This document shows positions 40,365 to 50,535 of a stretch of 53,881 nucleotides of DNA, in pieces. The position numbers and the translations under genes are program-made. Positions within the stretch are counted from its first letter, which is position 1, and the number at the start of each line of letters is the position of its first letter. Source of the DNA: Enterobacterales bacterium (lineage in GTDB: Bacteria; Pseudomonadota; Gammaproteobacteria; Enterobacterales; Enterobacteriaceae); assembly GCA_015654925.1 (NCBI GenBank), contig JAATFX010000112.1, positions 1 through 53,881 on the forward strand. The letters run 5' to 3'. The notes beneath the pieces were generated by a model. The model was not told the origin of the DNA. It did not search any database and saw only the letters and a list, made by a program, of their open reading frames with translations.

Positions 40365-43300
40365 ATGAACTCAACGGCTGCTGAAAATACTATTTACCAT
40401 GATATCTATTCATCTCTATCTTCTGCACAAGAAAAACGCGAAGCCGAGAATTTATTCGCTGCGCTTAGGTCCCTTCAGCATGGTGGTAATACGCCGGTAT
40501 TGCATCCGTTAATGCTGGGCAAAAATACCCCGAAAAATATCATGCTGAAATTACTGTATGCCATGGGACAACTGCCCGACGCCGCATCGGGGCTCTATAC
40601 GGCAGGGCCGGGCGCAGCCCTTATCCCCGCCCTCGCCGGGACGGCAACGCCCATCGGCGCCGGGTCCGCCATCCTGCCGGCAACATCGGCGACCGTCAGC
40701 CCGGCCATGCCCGAGGCGGCAGGGTTTGGCCCCCGCATGCACGAACCGCTTTTATTGCCAGACGGCCCTCCTCGTTCTCGAATCAGGAGGAGTATCGCGG
40801 ATATCAGCAATTTATATTTGCCTTCCCGGGCGTTGGCGGAACGTAATCTCGGTGGTTTCTTGCAACTTCATGGACAGACTACCCGGCAACCAGCAGGGGA
40901 TAGCAATGCGTTAGTTAATGGCGCTATCGATTTTATCCGGCAGCACTCCCATGGCTTGTCAACCGTCGCCAGGCGGATACTGAAACATTCAGGTTATTTT
41001 GGCGCCAAAACCGGCGAGGACATGACGGCGGACCGCCAACGCAAAACCGTTAACCAGTGGATCGGCGCTGAGTTAAGCCAGCATGGTATTGGCGGGGTCC
41101 TGGCTGAGGCCTTTATCGGTTATAGCCGGAATATCACCGCTAAGCCCATCGAAATAAGCAGGGAGGCGGGACATTTTCGTTTAATGCTCTTGGCTCACAT
41201 AACCGACCATGGCCTGGAAAGCGGCCAACCGCCTGCCGTAAGCGCCGGATTAAGCCCGGACGCCATTAACTATATTAATGCTAATCTTATTTTACCGGCC
41301 ATGCCGTTATTCACCTTTGAGGAGCGACATCCCCTGCTGCAAGAATATGCCATTGGCACTCTCGAATGGGGATACTTGCATATCGGCGCGGCGTTTAGCC
41401 TGGCCGCAGGCCTGGAAATCAATGAGCCATCCGCGGCATATCTGCTGCAGATGGGCATTTTTTTTGAGTCATTGCTGCGTGAAAATATATTGGACCCTGA
41501 GTGGAATCAAGTGTTTATGATACCGGCCATATTCCACTATATCAGAACCCGTTTCGCTGACGGCCAGGCGGTGGAGGTTGACGATATTATTCACTCCGGG
41601 GGCATCAGGCCATTGATACTGGAAAAATATTTTCAAGATTGCGATAAATTAAATGCCAAAGTCGATCCCTTTCGTTTTTATTCCATTGCACTGCATAATT
41701 ATAAAAACCGCACTCAGCTGGCGGAAGAAATTCTGGGTTCAGTCTGTCATGTGTCGGATCGGGCGCGGCTTCCACTTTTAATTAATCAATACAAAGAAGC
41801 GATCGGCGAAGTCCCATGCACGGTTCTCGACATTCCCGATGCCGCCAGGCACCAGATATTGCCTGACCTTGACCGGATATATATGGCGCGGATACATGAG
41901 TTGGCCAGCGCGTTCGCGGCGGTGGACGACATTATGATTAATGCGGCATTTAGCGCAATCGGCCCCGATGATTATGCCTATCTCGATGCAGCGGAATTGA
42001 TCAGCATGAACGCGAGTTTTACGCATCGGGTATTATCGAGCATGCCCTGGGGTTATTTGGAGAGTTCGGCGTATCATCGGTTAATTATCAAAGGCCACGT
42101 GGAGATCATTGCGGCGAAGAAAGATCGCGCAGAGCGGATATATGCGTTGTTTATACAGGGAGAGCAGTATGTCCTGCAGCGCATAGACCGCGATGTAGGG
42201 CGGTATTATTCCTTAATTAAAAATTTTGACCCCTCGCTGGCCGCAGACGGCAACATGCGTCTGATACTGACCACCAGCGGCCGCGGGACGTTAAAAGGCC
42301 AAGGCCAGCCGGTGGGGACGGCCGCGCGCCGGCTGAGCCGGCGGCATAAGGCCTTGGTAATCAAAAACCTGTATCATAGCGGCTTCGAAGCCACTCTGGC
42401 GGAAAAAATGACCGGATTCCTGCGATCCCTGATTCCCTTCCATGACTGCATTAAGTCTTCACTGGCCGGCGAGCGGGAGGAAGCCATTGTAGCCTGCGCC
42501 TTTGATGCTGTTGGTATCCTGCCTTTATTACACATGGGCCTCGGGTTGGCCGGCCGGGCCGCCATGAACTTCGGCAGGGGGGGAGGGATGGCGCTGCATC
42601 ACGTCATGAGCAGTTTCGCCGGTCGGCAGAGCATCAGGGAGGCGGGACTGGCCGGTATCAACGATTTAGCCAACTATGCCATGCTGCCTACCAAAGCCTT
42701 GCTTAACCGCGCAACCCTGACCAGCTTGGGCATCAATATTGTTCAGCTATTCGATCCCGGTCTGGCGCTGCCGGGACGATTAGGACTGGCTGCCATTAAA
42801 CGGGTGGCGGACGCGGTCCGGGCCATGAAGCAGCAAGGTGCGTTGATGCAAAAAATACTGCCCCGGCTTGAAAGCGCGCTGACGGTCCGGCAAGTAACGG
42901 CGGCAAGTTTTCGTTACGAAACGGCCATCTTGCCGGGCACCCGGCTTCGTCTTCCGGTCACCCGCCTGGCGGGCGATAAGTATCATGGCAAAGACGTCTA
43001 TCTGCGCATTAATCCACAAACCGGCGACGTCTTTGGCATAAAGTACACCCTTTCGGCCGGCCAGACGCTAAAACGGATTCCCGCGCCTTTCGCCGACAGG
43101 CTGCATAATCTGCTGACCCAGGGGTTAAGCGGCCGGGGCGCCCCGGCCCAGGGCCGGGCATGGTTGACGTCAACGCCGGCGAGGGATACGCCCCGTCACG
43201 TACATAGCAAACGAGTGAGGTTGTATACTCGGTCGGACCCGGTGCCGCAGCCGGCTGAAAGCCGCTCGCTGGCCGATATCAAAGATCGGGCGCAATGGCG

Positions 43301-44141
43301 GACGTACTGGCGGCAGAACAAATACCTGGAAAATAATTTCCATATTGAGACATATGGCGATCGCGGCAGTGAAACGCTTTTATTCCCCGAGCACCGAATT
43401 CGGGTATGCCAGGAGGCGATTGACGCCAGCGACTACGAACGGGCGTTTGCCCGTTTGTCCCCCGCTGAAAAAGAGGCGGTACGCACCTGGACGCTGATCG
43501 AGGATGATTCGCGCGGGTATAGCGATGGCTCCCTTAATCTTGCCGTGCTGGGTAAGTTGCCGATTAACGTAGAGATTAACCAGAAACTCAGCAGCGGCGA
43601 GCCGTTTACCGCGCCAGAGCATGCGGTATTCACCGGACTTACCAATGCGCTGCGCGGCCCGATCCCCAGGCAACAGGGGGAGTACCTGCGTATTGCCATA
43701 TACCGTACACGCCACGCTATTCCCTGGGGCAGCGGTATCAACGTGGGTGATATCGTCACCAACGCGCCGCAGTTTATGAGCGTGTCGGCCGATGATGGTT
43801 TTATCCGCCTGTTTGCGGAACAAACGGCGGAGGATGGCCCCTTTGGCGAACCGGGGCTCAAGGCGATGATTATCTATAAAATCGTCAATGCCAAACGGTG
43901 CATGCCGTTGCTGCCCCTGGCGGCCAGCGCCGTGATCCATGAAATTGAATATCTCTATCCTGCCCATACCTATTTCCGGGTTAAGGGCATGAGCCTGATG
44001 CGGGCGGAATCGGAGTTCATCTATCCCCAGGTCAGGATTGGCGTGGTGCTGGAGGAGCTGGACGAATTGCCCGCGCAAGCGAAGAATTTATTTTCAGGCG
44101 CCGCCAGCATCAATATTGAAACGCCGCGGCCATTGCCATAA
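40365..44141 (+). CDS. Large toxin-like protein with C-terminal ADP-ribosyltransferase domain
   Basis: A 1258-residue protein. The N-terminus is polar without signal peptide. Residues about 79-122 are Ala/Pro/Gly-rich, then a mostly helical region follows. A segment near 688-740 (PFHDCIKSSLAGEREEAIVA) resembles a conserved stretch I associate with large dermonecrotic-toxin-like proteins. The last roughly 220 residues fit a mono-ADP-ribosyltransferase fold: a helix LSPAEKEAVRTWTLI, R1114 in YLRIAIYRTRH, S1139-x-S1141 in FMSVSAD, and E1193-x-E1195 in IHEIEYLYP. The R-to-S distance of 25 matches ExoS-type toxins. E-x-E implies arginine as target. The export route and host target are unknown; absence of a signal peptide would fit type III or another leaderless delivery. 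No immunity gene is evident nearby, consistent with a eukaryotic target. Confidence 0.8.
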   Translation: MNSTAAENTIYHDIYSSLSSAQEKREAENLFAALRSLQHGGNTPVLHPLMLGKNTPKNIMLKLLYAMGQLPDAASGLYTAGPGAALIPALAGTATPIGAGSAILPATSATVSPAMPEAAGFGPRMHEPLLLPDGPPRSRIRRSIADISNLYLPSRALAERNLGGFLQLHGQTTRQPAGDSNALVNGAIDFIRQHSHGLSTVARRILKHSGYFGAKTGEDMTADRQRKTVNQWIGAELSQHGIGGVLAEAFIGYSRNITAKPIEISREAGHFRLMLLAHITDHGLESGQPPAVSAGLSPDAINYINANLILPAMPLFTFEERHPLLQEYAIGTLEWGYLHIGAAFSLAAGLEINEPSAAYLLQMGIFFESLLRENILDPEWNQVFMIPAIFHYIRTRFADGQAVEVDDIIHSGGIRPLILEKYFQDCDKLNAKVDPFRFYSIALHNYKNRTQLAEEILGSVCHVSDRARLPLLINQYKEAIGEVPCTVLDIPDAARHQILPDLDRIYMARIHELASAFAAVDDIMINAAFSAIGPDDYAYLDAAELISMNASFTHRVLSSMPWGYLESSAYHRLIIKGHVEIIAAKKDRAERIYALFIQGEQYVLQRIDRDVGRYYSLIKNFDPSLAADGNMRLILTTSGRGTLKGQGQPVGTAARRLSRRHKALVIKNLYHSGFEATLAEKMTGFLRSLIPFHDCIKSSLAGEREEAIVACAFDAVGILPLLHMGLGLAGRAAMNFGRGGGMALHHVMSSFAGRQSIREAGLAGINDLANYAMLPTKALLNRATLTSLGINIVQLFDPGLALPGRLGLAAIKRVADAVRAMKQQGALMQKILPRLESALTVRQVTAASFRYETAILPGTRLRLPVTRLAGDKYHGKDVYLRINPQTGDVFGIKYTLSAGQTLKRIPAPFADRLHNLLTQGLSGRGAPAQGRAWLTSTPARDTPRHVHSKRVRLYTRSDPVPQPAESRSLADIKDRAQWRTYWRQNKYLENNFHIETYGDRGSETLLFPEHRIRVCQEAIDASDYERAFARLSPAEKEAVRTWTLIEDDSRGYSDGSLNLAVLGKLPINVEINQKLSSGEPFTAPEHAVFTGLTNALRGPIPRQQGEYLRIAIYRTRHAIPWGSGINVGDIVTNAPQFMSVSADDGFIRLFAEQTAEDGPFGEPGLKAMIIYKIVNAKRCMPLLPLAASAVIHEIEYLYPAHTYFRVKGMSLMRAESEFIYPQVRIGVVLEELDELPAQAKNLFSGAASINIETPRPLP

Positions 44142-44159
44142 CGGCCAAGCCGTTATGGC
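44135..44159. terminator. Hairpin between the convergent toxin-like gene and yajR
   Basis: A perfect 11-bp stem GCCATAACGGC / GCCGTTATGGC with loop CAA overlaps the stop codon of the toxin-like gene (44139-44141) and ends 10 bases before the yajR stop. There is no T tract. It probably serves as the shared 3' end of both convergent transcripts. Confidence 0.5.
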
Positions 44160-44168
44160 GCGGGGATG

Positions 44169-45533
44169 TCATAGCGCATCCACTAAACGTTCCAGCTCAT
44201 GGCGGCTGGTGCGTTTAGTATCAATCTTGACGTAGGCGCTCTGCTCTTCGGGCACGACGACCACCTCGGTAACGCCCGGCTGCGCCTTTAGCCGCTGCTC
44301 AAGGCCGCCGTCATTGACCGCCAGCGCCGAGAGGGTGAGGCGCAGGCTGCTGACATAAGGCGGTTCTCGCAGGCTGAGACTCACCGCCCACCATACCAGC
44401 GCCACCGCGGCGCCGAATGTAAATACCAGCCACCCGCCGTCCCATTGATATAACAGGCCGCCCAGGCTGCCGCCCGCGGCGACACCCAGGAATTGGCTGG
44501 TGGAGTAAACGCCCATGGCGGTGCCTTTATACCCGGCCGGCGCCACCTTGCTGATCAAGGACGGCAGAATGGCCTCCATTACATTAAACGCCAGGAAAAA
44601 CAGCTGTAGCCCGGCAAATAGGGCCCAAAGATGCTGGCCGGCGCTGAGCAACACGATTTCCGCCAGTATCAGCACGCTGATGCAGCCCATGAATACCCGC
44701 TTCATACGCCGCTTGACCTCGGCATAAATGATAAAGGGCACCACCGCGGCAAAAGAAACCAGCATGGTGGCCAAATAGACTTTCCAATGATCGGCGGGGG
44801 CCAGGCCCGCTTGCGCCATCATCGGCGGCAGGGCGACGAAACTGGACATCAATAAAGCATGCAGGCAAAAAATGCCGAAATTCAGCCTGAGCAATTGGCC
44901 GTTGGCCAAGACGTTGGCAAAGCTGCCCTTAACGATGCCGGACTCGCGGTTAAGTACGTGGGAGTCGGCGGCCGGCACCACCAGCAGGGTGATGACGATG
45001 CCTCCCAGCGCCAGTATGGCGATCCCCCAAAACAGCGCGTGCAGCCCCAGGGCATGGGTAATAATGGGGCCAAGCACCATGGCGATGGCGAAGGTGACGC
45101 CGAAGCTCACGCCGATAAACGCCATGGCTTTGGTCCGGTTCTGTTCGCGGGTCAAATCCGATAGTAGCGCCATCACCGCGGCGGCAATCGCTCCCGAACC
45201 CTGCAGGGCGCGTCCCAGGATTACGCCCCAAATCGAATCGGTGAGGGCGGCAATCGCGCTGCCGAGGGCAAAAACCAGCAACCCGCCGATAATCAGCGGC
45301 TTACGGCCGACGCGATCGGAAATCAAACCAAACGGCAGTTGGAAAATGGCCTGCGCCAGGCCGTAGATTCCAATCGCCAGGCCGATTAACGCTTCGCTTG
45401 CTCCCTGCAATGCCATGCCGTAGGTGGTTAACACCGGCAATACCATAAACATGCCCAGCATCCGCAGCGAGAACACGGTGCCCAAACCCCAGGTAGCGCG
45501 CAACTCGATCCCGGTCATTTTATTATCGTTCAT
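44169..45533 (-). CDS. yajR: MFS transporter YajR
   Basis: Inner-membrane major facilitator proton antiporter of 454 residues, the E. coli length, with 12 membrane segments. The motif-A region is GLISDRVGRKPLIIGG and the motif-C-type helix is GVTFAIAMVLGPII. A soluble C-terminal ferredoxin-like (YAM) domain, about 390-454, includes VTEVVVVPEEQSAYVKID, a feature specific to YajR. The substrate is unknown. Here it is separated from yajQ by the VirK/toxin island. Confidence 0.95.
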   Translation of the reverse strand: MNDNKMTGIELRATWGLGTVFSLRMLGMFMVLPVLTTYGMALQGASEALIGLAIGIYGLAQAIFQLPFGLISDRVGRKPLIIGGLLVFALGSAIAALTDSIWGVILGRALQGSGAIAAAVMALLSDLTREQNRTKAMAFIGVSFGVTFAIAMVLGPIITHALGLHALFWGIAILALGGIVITLLVVPAADSHVLNRESGIVKGSFANVLANGQLLRLNFGIFCLHALLMSSFVALPPMMAQAGLAPADHWKVYLATMLVSFAAVVPFIIYAEVKRRMKRVFMGCISVLILAEIVLLSAGQHLWALFAGLQLFFLAFNVMEAILPSLISKVAPAGYKGTAMGVYSTSQFLGVAAGGSLGGLLYQWDGGWLVFTFGAAVALVWWAVSLSLREPPYVSSLRLTLSALAVNDGGLEQRLKAQPGVTEVVVVPEEQSAYVKIDTKRTSRHELERLVDAL

Positions 45534-45707
45534 TGATACCTCGACAGATTTACCGCGGCTATTTTAGTTCCATAATCGGCCGTCGGTAAACGGAACGTCC
45601 TTTAGCAGATGTAACAGGCTACCGGGGGGTTGGCGGCAGCATGTCGGTGCATCTCTCTATGGCGACGATATGACGGCATCTATCATTGCAACGCCGGCGG
45701 GGGAGGG

Positions 45708-45735
45708 GGCTGACAGCGCCGGAGCGATGTCAGCC
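45708..45735 (-). terminator. Hairpin at the end of the cyo operon
   Basis: An 8-bp stem GGCTGACA / TGTCAGCC with a 12-base loop lies about 20 bases beyond the cyoE stop. On the minus strand it is followed by CCCTCCCCC and no T tract, so it is only a weak terminator candidate. Confidence 0.35.
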
Positions 45736-45754
45736 GAAGGTCGTAGCGGTGTTA

Positions 45755-46645
45755 TCACCAGACATATGACAATAAGCTATTGCTGGCCGGAACCATAAAA
45801 TCCACGGACATCATGACGCTTAGCGACGTAATGGCGACGATGGAGAACAAAAACAGCTTCCGCGCCCACACCTTGTCGTCATTGGCGGATTTATAACCCT
45901 GCAATGCCATGCCCAGCCACCAAACGCTCACCGCGGCCGCGACGATAAAATATTTATACCCCGCGTAACCGCCCAGCGTCAGCATTAGCGTGGCCACCAT
46001 AAACCCGATGATATATAGGATAATATGGTGTTTGGTCACCGAAATGCCGCGTTTTACCGGCAATACCGGAATGGACGCCGCCTGGTAATCCTTGAAGCGG
46101 TAAATCGCAATGGCATAAGAATGGGGCATTTGCCACAGGCTGAAAATCAGCAGCAGGATCAAGGCGCCCATATCGAACTGATTGCTGACGGCGCAATACC
46201 CGATGACCGGCGGCGCGGCGCCGGAAAGACTGCCGATCAGCGTACCGTAGACCGATTTGCGCTTCATATACAGGCTATATACGCCCACATATACGATAAA
46301 ACCAATCACCGCCAGCCACATGGCCAGCGGATTCGCCGCCCGATAGAGCAATACAAAACCGACAATACCCAGCACCGTTGCGTAAACCAGGGTAACTTTC
46401 GGCGAGATGAGTCCTTTCACCAGGACCCGGTTCTTGGTCCTTTCCATTTTTTTATCGATGTCACGGTCAATGAAGTTGTTAAAGACACAACCCGAAGCGA
46501 CCACCAGCGAGACACCGACCAGGGTGGCGAGAAACAGGGCATGATCTATCTGGCCTTTGGAGGCCAGTAGAAATCCGCCGATCACAGAAATCAAATTACC
46601 AAAAATAATTCCTGGTTTGGTTACTTGCAGGTATTGCTTAATCAT
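45755..46645 (-). CDS. cyoE: Heme O synthase (protoheme IX farnesyltransferase)
   Basis: Inner-membrane prenyltransferase that farnesylates heme b to heme o for cytochrome bo3. UbiA-type polyprenyl-diphosphate motif [18 protein letters not shown], second loop [20 protein letters not shown] and [18 protein letters not shown] are present, with about nine membrane spans. An upstream GTG at 46654 is possible, but ATG 46645 ([12 protein letters not shown]) gives 296 residues, the E. coli length, and better spacing to AAGAG. It is the last gene of cyoABCDE. Confidence 0.96.
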   Translation of the reverse strand: MIKQYLQVTKPGIIFGNLISVIGGFLLASKGQIDHALFLATLVGVSLVVASGCVFNNFIDRDIDKKMERTKNRVLVKGLISPKVTLVYATVLGIVGFVLLYRAANPLAMWLAVIGFIVYVGVYSLYMKRKSVYGTLIGSLSGAAPPVIGYCAVSNQFDMGALILLLIFSLWQMPHSYAIAIYRFKDYQAASIPVLPVKRGISVTKHHIILYIIGFMVATLMLTLGGYAGYKYFIVAAAVSVWWLGMALQGYKSANDDKVWARKLFLFSIVAITSLSVMMSVDFMVPASNSLLSYVW

Positions 46646-46660
46646 CAGGGGCACGCTCTT

Positions 46661-46993
46661 TTAATGGCTCATCAAGTTGTAGTTGAGATGCCACATAACC
46701 CATAAGGAACCCACAACCAGGATAGCGATGATTAATGCGGCAAAAGCCAGCGCCACTACATTCCACCGCTGTTCGGAAGTTGAGTCCAGATGGAGGAAAT
46801 AAATCAGGTGAACCATAATCTGGACTATGGCGCAGAGTGCCAGGACCACAATCAGCGTGGTTTTGCTCGCCGATCCGTTCATCACCATGACAAAGGGGAT
46901 CACCGTCAGGATAATCGACAGTACAAAACCGGTTAAATAGGATTTCAGGCTGCCGTGGCTGGCGCCGCCTTGTCCCGTCGTTGCATGACTCAT
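46661..46993 (-). CDS. cyoD: Cytochrome bo3 ubiquinol oxidase subunit IV
   Basis: Small three-span inner-membrane subunit (110 residues, E. coli 109) that helps assemble the CuB centre. SLKSYLTGFVLSIILTVIPF and QIMVHLIYFLHLDSTSEQRW are typical. The ATG overlaps the cyoC stop by one base (TAATG), so the genes are translationally coupled. Confidence 0.97.
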   Translation of the reverse strand: MSHATTGQGGASHGSLKSYLTGFVLSIILTVIPFVMVMNGSASKTTLIVVLALCAIVQIMVHLIYFLHLDSTSEQRWNVVALAFAALIIAILVVGSLWVMWHLNYNLMSH

Positions 46994-47613
46994 TAGATGG
47001 CCCCCATCAGATAAACCACGGTGAATACGCAGATCCAGATCACGTCAAGGAAATGCCAGAACAGGCTCAGGCACATCAACCGCGTCTGGTTGGTGGCGGT
47101 CAGCCCACGCCGGGAAACCTGCGTTATCATGACCAATATCCAAATCAGGCCGGAGGTGACGTGGATACCGTGCGTGGCGACCAGGGCAAAGAAGCCGGAC
47201 AGGAACGCGCTGCGATCCGGGCCGAAACCTTCGCCGATCAAATGATGGAACTCATAAAGCTCCATGGCGATAAAGCCCAGTCCGAACAGGAAGGTCAACC
47301 CCAGCCAGACGGTGACCCGGCTCTTGTCGCCCCGGTTCATGGCCAGGATCGCCATGCCGTAGGTGATGCTGCTGAATAACAGGAAGAAGGTTTCCACCAG
47401 CACAAACGGCAGCTCGAAAATATCCTTACCCGATGGGCCGCCCGCGGTGCCGTTAACCAGCACGGCATAGGTCGCAAACAGCGTGGCGAATAAAATACAG
47501 TCGCTCATCAGGTAGATCCAGAAGCCGAATACCTTGATGGACCCGGCGTCGTGGTGCCCATGCGCGGCATGGGCATTTACGTGATCGTGATTATGTAGAG
47601 TCTCAGTTGACAT
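46993..47613 (-). CDS. cyoC: Cytochrome bo3 ubiquinol oxidase subunit III
   Basis: Five-span inner-membrane subunit of 206 residues (E. coli 204). Conserved [40 protein letters not shown] and [12 protein letters not shown] are present. Its start lies 11 bases inside the 3' end of cyoB, and its stop overlaps the cyoD start by one base, indicating a tightly coupled operon. Confidence 0.97.
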   Translation of the reverse strand: MSTETLHNHDHVNAHAAHGHHDAGSIKVFGFWIYLMSDCILFATLFATYAVLVNGTAGGPSGKDIFELPFVLVETFFLLFSSITYGMAILAMNRGDKSRVTVWLGLTFLFGLGFIAMELYEFHHLIGEGFGPDRSAFLSGFFALVATHGIHVTSGLIWILVMITQVSRRGLTATNQTRLMCLSLFWHFLDVIWICVFTVVYLMGAI

Positions 47614-49597
47614 TGTTCAGGCCCGCTTCGCTAATTTCTTTGAAATGACGGTTCTCGATGCGTTCCACTTCAGCGACGGGCACGTAGTAATCCACGTCTT
47701 CATTGAAGCTATGCACAATCCAGGTGACGATCATGCCGGCGAAGCCGATAATCGCCAGCCACCAGATATACCAGATCATCGCAAAACCGAAGACCAGGCT
47801 AAATGCCGCGATAACTACGCCCGCGCCGGTATTTTTCGGCATATGGATCGGTTCGTAGACCTTGGGCTGCACGTAGGCGGTGCCATCTTCCTTCATCTGC
47901 CAGAAGGCGTCCCGGTGCTCGTTTACCGGCGGAATTACCGCGAAGTTGTAGAACGGCGGCGGTGAGGACGTTGCCCATTCCAGCGTACGGCCGCCCCATG
48001 GGTCGCCGGTCAAATCGCGGTTCTGATCCCGTTGCAGCACGCTCAGCACCACCTGGATCAACTGGCACAAAATGCCCAGGGCGATTAGCGCCGCCCCGAA
48101 GGCCGCCACCATCAGCAACGCATGGAATTGCGGGTCGATCTGCTGGCTCAGGCGTCGGGTCATGCCCATAAAGCCCAGGACATACAGCGGCATAAAGGCA
48201 AAGTAGAAACCGATAATCCAGAACCAGAACGCGCGTTTACCCCATTTTTCATTGAGGGTGTAGCCGAAGGCTTTTGGCCACCAGTAGGTCATGCCGGCAA
48301 AGCAGCCGAATACCACGCCGCCGATAATCACGTTATGGAAGTTGGCGATCAGGAACAGGCTGTTATGCAAGACGAAGTCGGCGCCGGGCACCGCCAGCAG
48401 CACGCCGGTCATCCCGCCGATGGAGAAGGTGATGATAAAACCGACGGTCCACAGCATGGCGGAGTTAAAAACGATCCGCCCCTGGTACATGGTGAACAGC
48501 CAGTTGAATATTTTCACCCCGGTGGGAATGGCGATAATCATCGTCATCAAGCCGAAGAACGCGTTGACGTTGGCCCCCGATCCCATGGTGAAGAAGTGGT
48601 GCAGCCAGACGCAGAACGACAGGATGGTGATGGCGATAGTCGCCCATACCAGCGACGTATAGCCAAACAGCCGCTTCTTCGAGAAGGTGGCCACCACCTC
48701 CGAAAACACGCCGAACGCCGGCAGGACCAGGATATACACTTCAGGATGGCCCCAGGCCCAGAACAGGTTGACATACATCATCATGTTGCCACCCATATCA
48801 TTGGTAAAGAAATGGGTACCGATGTAGCGATCCAGGGTCTGCAGGAGGATGGTGACGGTCAAAATCGGGAAGGCGGCGATAATCAGCACGTTAGTGCACA
48901 ATGCGGTCCAGACGAACACCGGCATTTTCATCATCGGCATGTCCGGCGCGCGCATCCGCAGGATGGTCGCGAAGAAGTTAACGCCGGTCAGCGTGGTGCC
49001 CAGCCCCGATATTTGCAGGCTCCATATCCAATAATCCACCCCTACGCCGGGGCTGTACTCCGTCCCCGCCAAGGGCGGATACGCCACCCAGCCGGTCTGG
49101 GCGAATTCACCCACGCCCAGGGATACGTTGACTAATATCACCCCGACAAAAAAGAACCAGAAGCTCAGCGAGTTCAGGAACGGGAAGGCGACGTCGCGGG
49201 CGCCGATTTGCAGCGGTACCGCCAGGTTCATCAGGCCGACCACGAACGGCGTGGCCATGAAGATAATCATGATGACGCCGTGGGCGGTCACCACCTGATC
49301 GTAATGGTGCGGCGGCAGGAACCCCGCCTCGCCGGCGGAGGCCAGCGCCTGCTGCGAGCGCATCATGATGGCGTCGGCGAAGCCGCGCAGCAGCATGACA
49401 AACGCCACGATCATATACATCACGCCGATTTTTTTATGATCGACCGTCGTGAACCATTCACTCCACAAATACTGCCACTTGCCGAAATAGGTTATGGCGC
49501 CGACCAGCGCCGCGCCGATAACGATAATGGCGGCGACGGTGATCATGATGATCGGTTCGTGGTACGGAACCGAATCCAGCGTTAATCTTCCAAACAT
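47603..49597 (-). CDS. cyoB: Cytochrome bo3 ubiquinol oxidase subunit I (H419N variant)
   Basis: Catalytic heme-copper subunit reducing oxygen to water and pumping protons; 664 residues (E. coli 663). Conserved at E. coli numbering: quinol-site R71, D75, H98, Q101; low-spin heme b ligands H106 and H421; CuB ligands H284, H333, H334; cross-linked Y288; proton-channel D135, E286 and K362. At 419, where E. coli has the heme o3 ligand histidine (AHFHNV), this sequence reads ANFHNV with codon AAC (plus-strand 48341-48343). One base change from CAC explains it. Since that histidine is the axial ligand of the active-site heme, activity may be lost. A sequencing error is an alternative. The rest of the frame is intact. 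Confidence 0.97.
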   Translation of the reverse strand: MFGRLTLDSVPYHEPIIMITVAAIIVIGAALVGAITYFGKWQYLWSEWFTTVDHKKIGVMYMIVAFVMLLRGFADAIMMRSQQALASAGEAGFLPPHHYDQVVTAHGVIMIIFMATPFVVGLMNLAVPLQIGARDVAFPFLNSLSFWFFFVGVILVNVSLGVGEFAQTGWVAYPPLAGTEYSPGVGVDYWIWSLQISGLGTTLTGVNFFATILRMRAPDMPMMKMPVFVWTALCTNVLIIAAFPILTVTILLQTLDRYIGTHFFTNDMGGNMMMYVNLFWAWGHPEVYILVLPAFGVFSEVVATFSKKRLFGYTSLVWATIAITILSFCVWLHHFFTMGSGANVNAFFGLMTMIIAIPTGVKIFNWLFTMYQGRIVFNSAMLWTVGFIITFSIGGMTGVLLAVPGADFVLHNSLFLIANFHNVIIGGVVFGCFAGMTYWWPKAFGYTLNEKWGKRAFWFWIIGFYFAFMPLYVLGFMGMTRRLSQQIDPQFHALLMVAAFGAALIALGILCQLIQVVLSVLQRDQNRDLTGDPWGGRTLEWATSSPPPFYNFAVIPPVNEHRDAFWQMKEDGTAYVQPKVYEPIHMPKNTGAGVVIAAFSLVFGFAMIWYIWWLAIIGFAGMIVTWIVHSFNEDVDYYVPVAEVERIENRHFKEISEAGLNNVN

Positions 49598-49602
49598 GCT
49601 AT

Positions 49603-50535
49603 TTATTCCTCGGTTCCTGCGTGAGAGTGCTCACTCATGCTCATGTCCATTCCCTCTTTCTGGGTCATGTCCATGCTCTTCCCCTTGCCCATGAATTTGC
49701 CAATCACCTCATTGTACAAATCAGGTTTAACGCTGGAGAAAAATTCAACCGGATTATATTCACTGGGCGCCGCCAACTGTTCATAGGCATCCATGGTGGT
49801 GAGGGTCTCCGGTGAAGCCTTGACCTTCTGGACCCAATCGTCAAAGCCCTGCCGATCCGGCGTGGCGATGGCCTTGAATTTCATCCCCGAGAAGCCGCGG
49901 CCGCTGAAACTGGCGGAAAAACCGTCATAGGTGCCGGGTTCATTGGCGATGAGATGCAAGGTGGTATTCATTCCCGCCATGGCGTAGATCTGCCCCCCCA
50001 GCCGGGGAATAAAGAAGGAGTTCATTACCGAGTTGGACGTGATCTGGAACCGGATCGGCACATCCTTGGGGATGGCTATCTGGTTGACGGTGGCGATGCC
50101 CTGCTCCGGATAAATAAACAACCACTTCCAGTCCATTGCCACCACCTGGATGGTTATCGTCTTGGCTTCGGAGGCGATCGGCTTGTTCGGGTCCAGCGCG
50201 TGGGTTGATTTCCAGGTAAGGATCGCCAGGAAAATAATGATCAGGATCGGTACGGTCCAGACCACCAGTTCCACTTTGCTCGAATGGGACCAGTTGGGGC
50301 TGTACGTTGCCTGGGTATTGGATTCGCGATATTTGATGGCAAAGACAACCGCCATCACGATTGCAGGCACAACCACTAATAGCATCAGCCCAAGGGCGGT
50401 CAGTATAAGTGAACGTTGCTCCAGTCCAATCTGTCCTTTTGGATTCATTAACGCCATATCGCAACCGCTCAAAAGAGCCGTGGCGCAAACCAATGACAGA
50501 ATCCCTAAAGTTTTATTGTATTTCCTGAGTCTCAT
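49603..50535 (-). CDS. cyoA: Cytochrome bo3 ubiquinol oxidase subunit II
   Basis: Lipoprotein subunit with two membrane spans and a periplasmic cupredoxin-like domain lacking CuA. The signal peptide ends with lipobox LLSGC (C25). [38 protein letters not shown] and [18 protein letters not shown] are typical. It has 310 residues (E. coli 315). The C-terminus is Met/His-rich (about residues 285-310). It is the first gene of cyoABCDE; GAGGTC precedes the ATG. Confidence 0.97.
   Translation of the reverse strand: MRLRKYNKTLGILSLVCATALLSGCDMALMNPKGQIGLEQRSLILTALGLMLLVVVPAIVMAVVFAIKYRESNTQATYSPNWSHSSKVELVVWTVPILIIIFLAILTWKSTHALDPNKPIASEAKTITIQVVAMDWKWLFIYPEQGIATVNQIAIPKDVPIRFQITSNSVMNSFFIPRLGGQIYAMAGMNTTLHLIANEPGTYDGFSASFSGRGFSGMKFKAIATPDRQGFDDWVQKVKASPETLTTMDAYEQLAAPSEYNPVEFFSSVKPDLYNEVIGKFMGKGKSMDMTQKEGMDMSMSEHSHAGTEE

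Noticed and set aside
48122..49135. 337-residue open frame on the plus strand inside cyoB
   Set aside because: Antisense to cyoB, rich in His/Gln/Gly/Asp with no hydrophobic core; a shadow.
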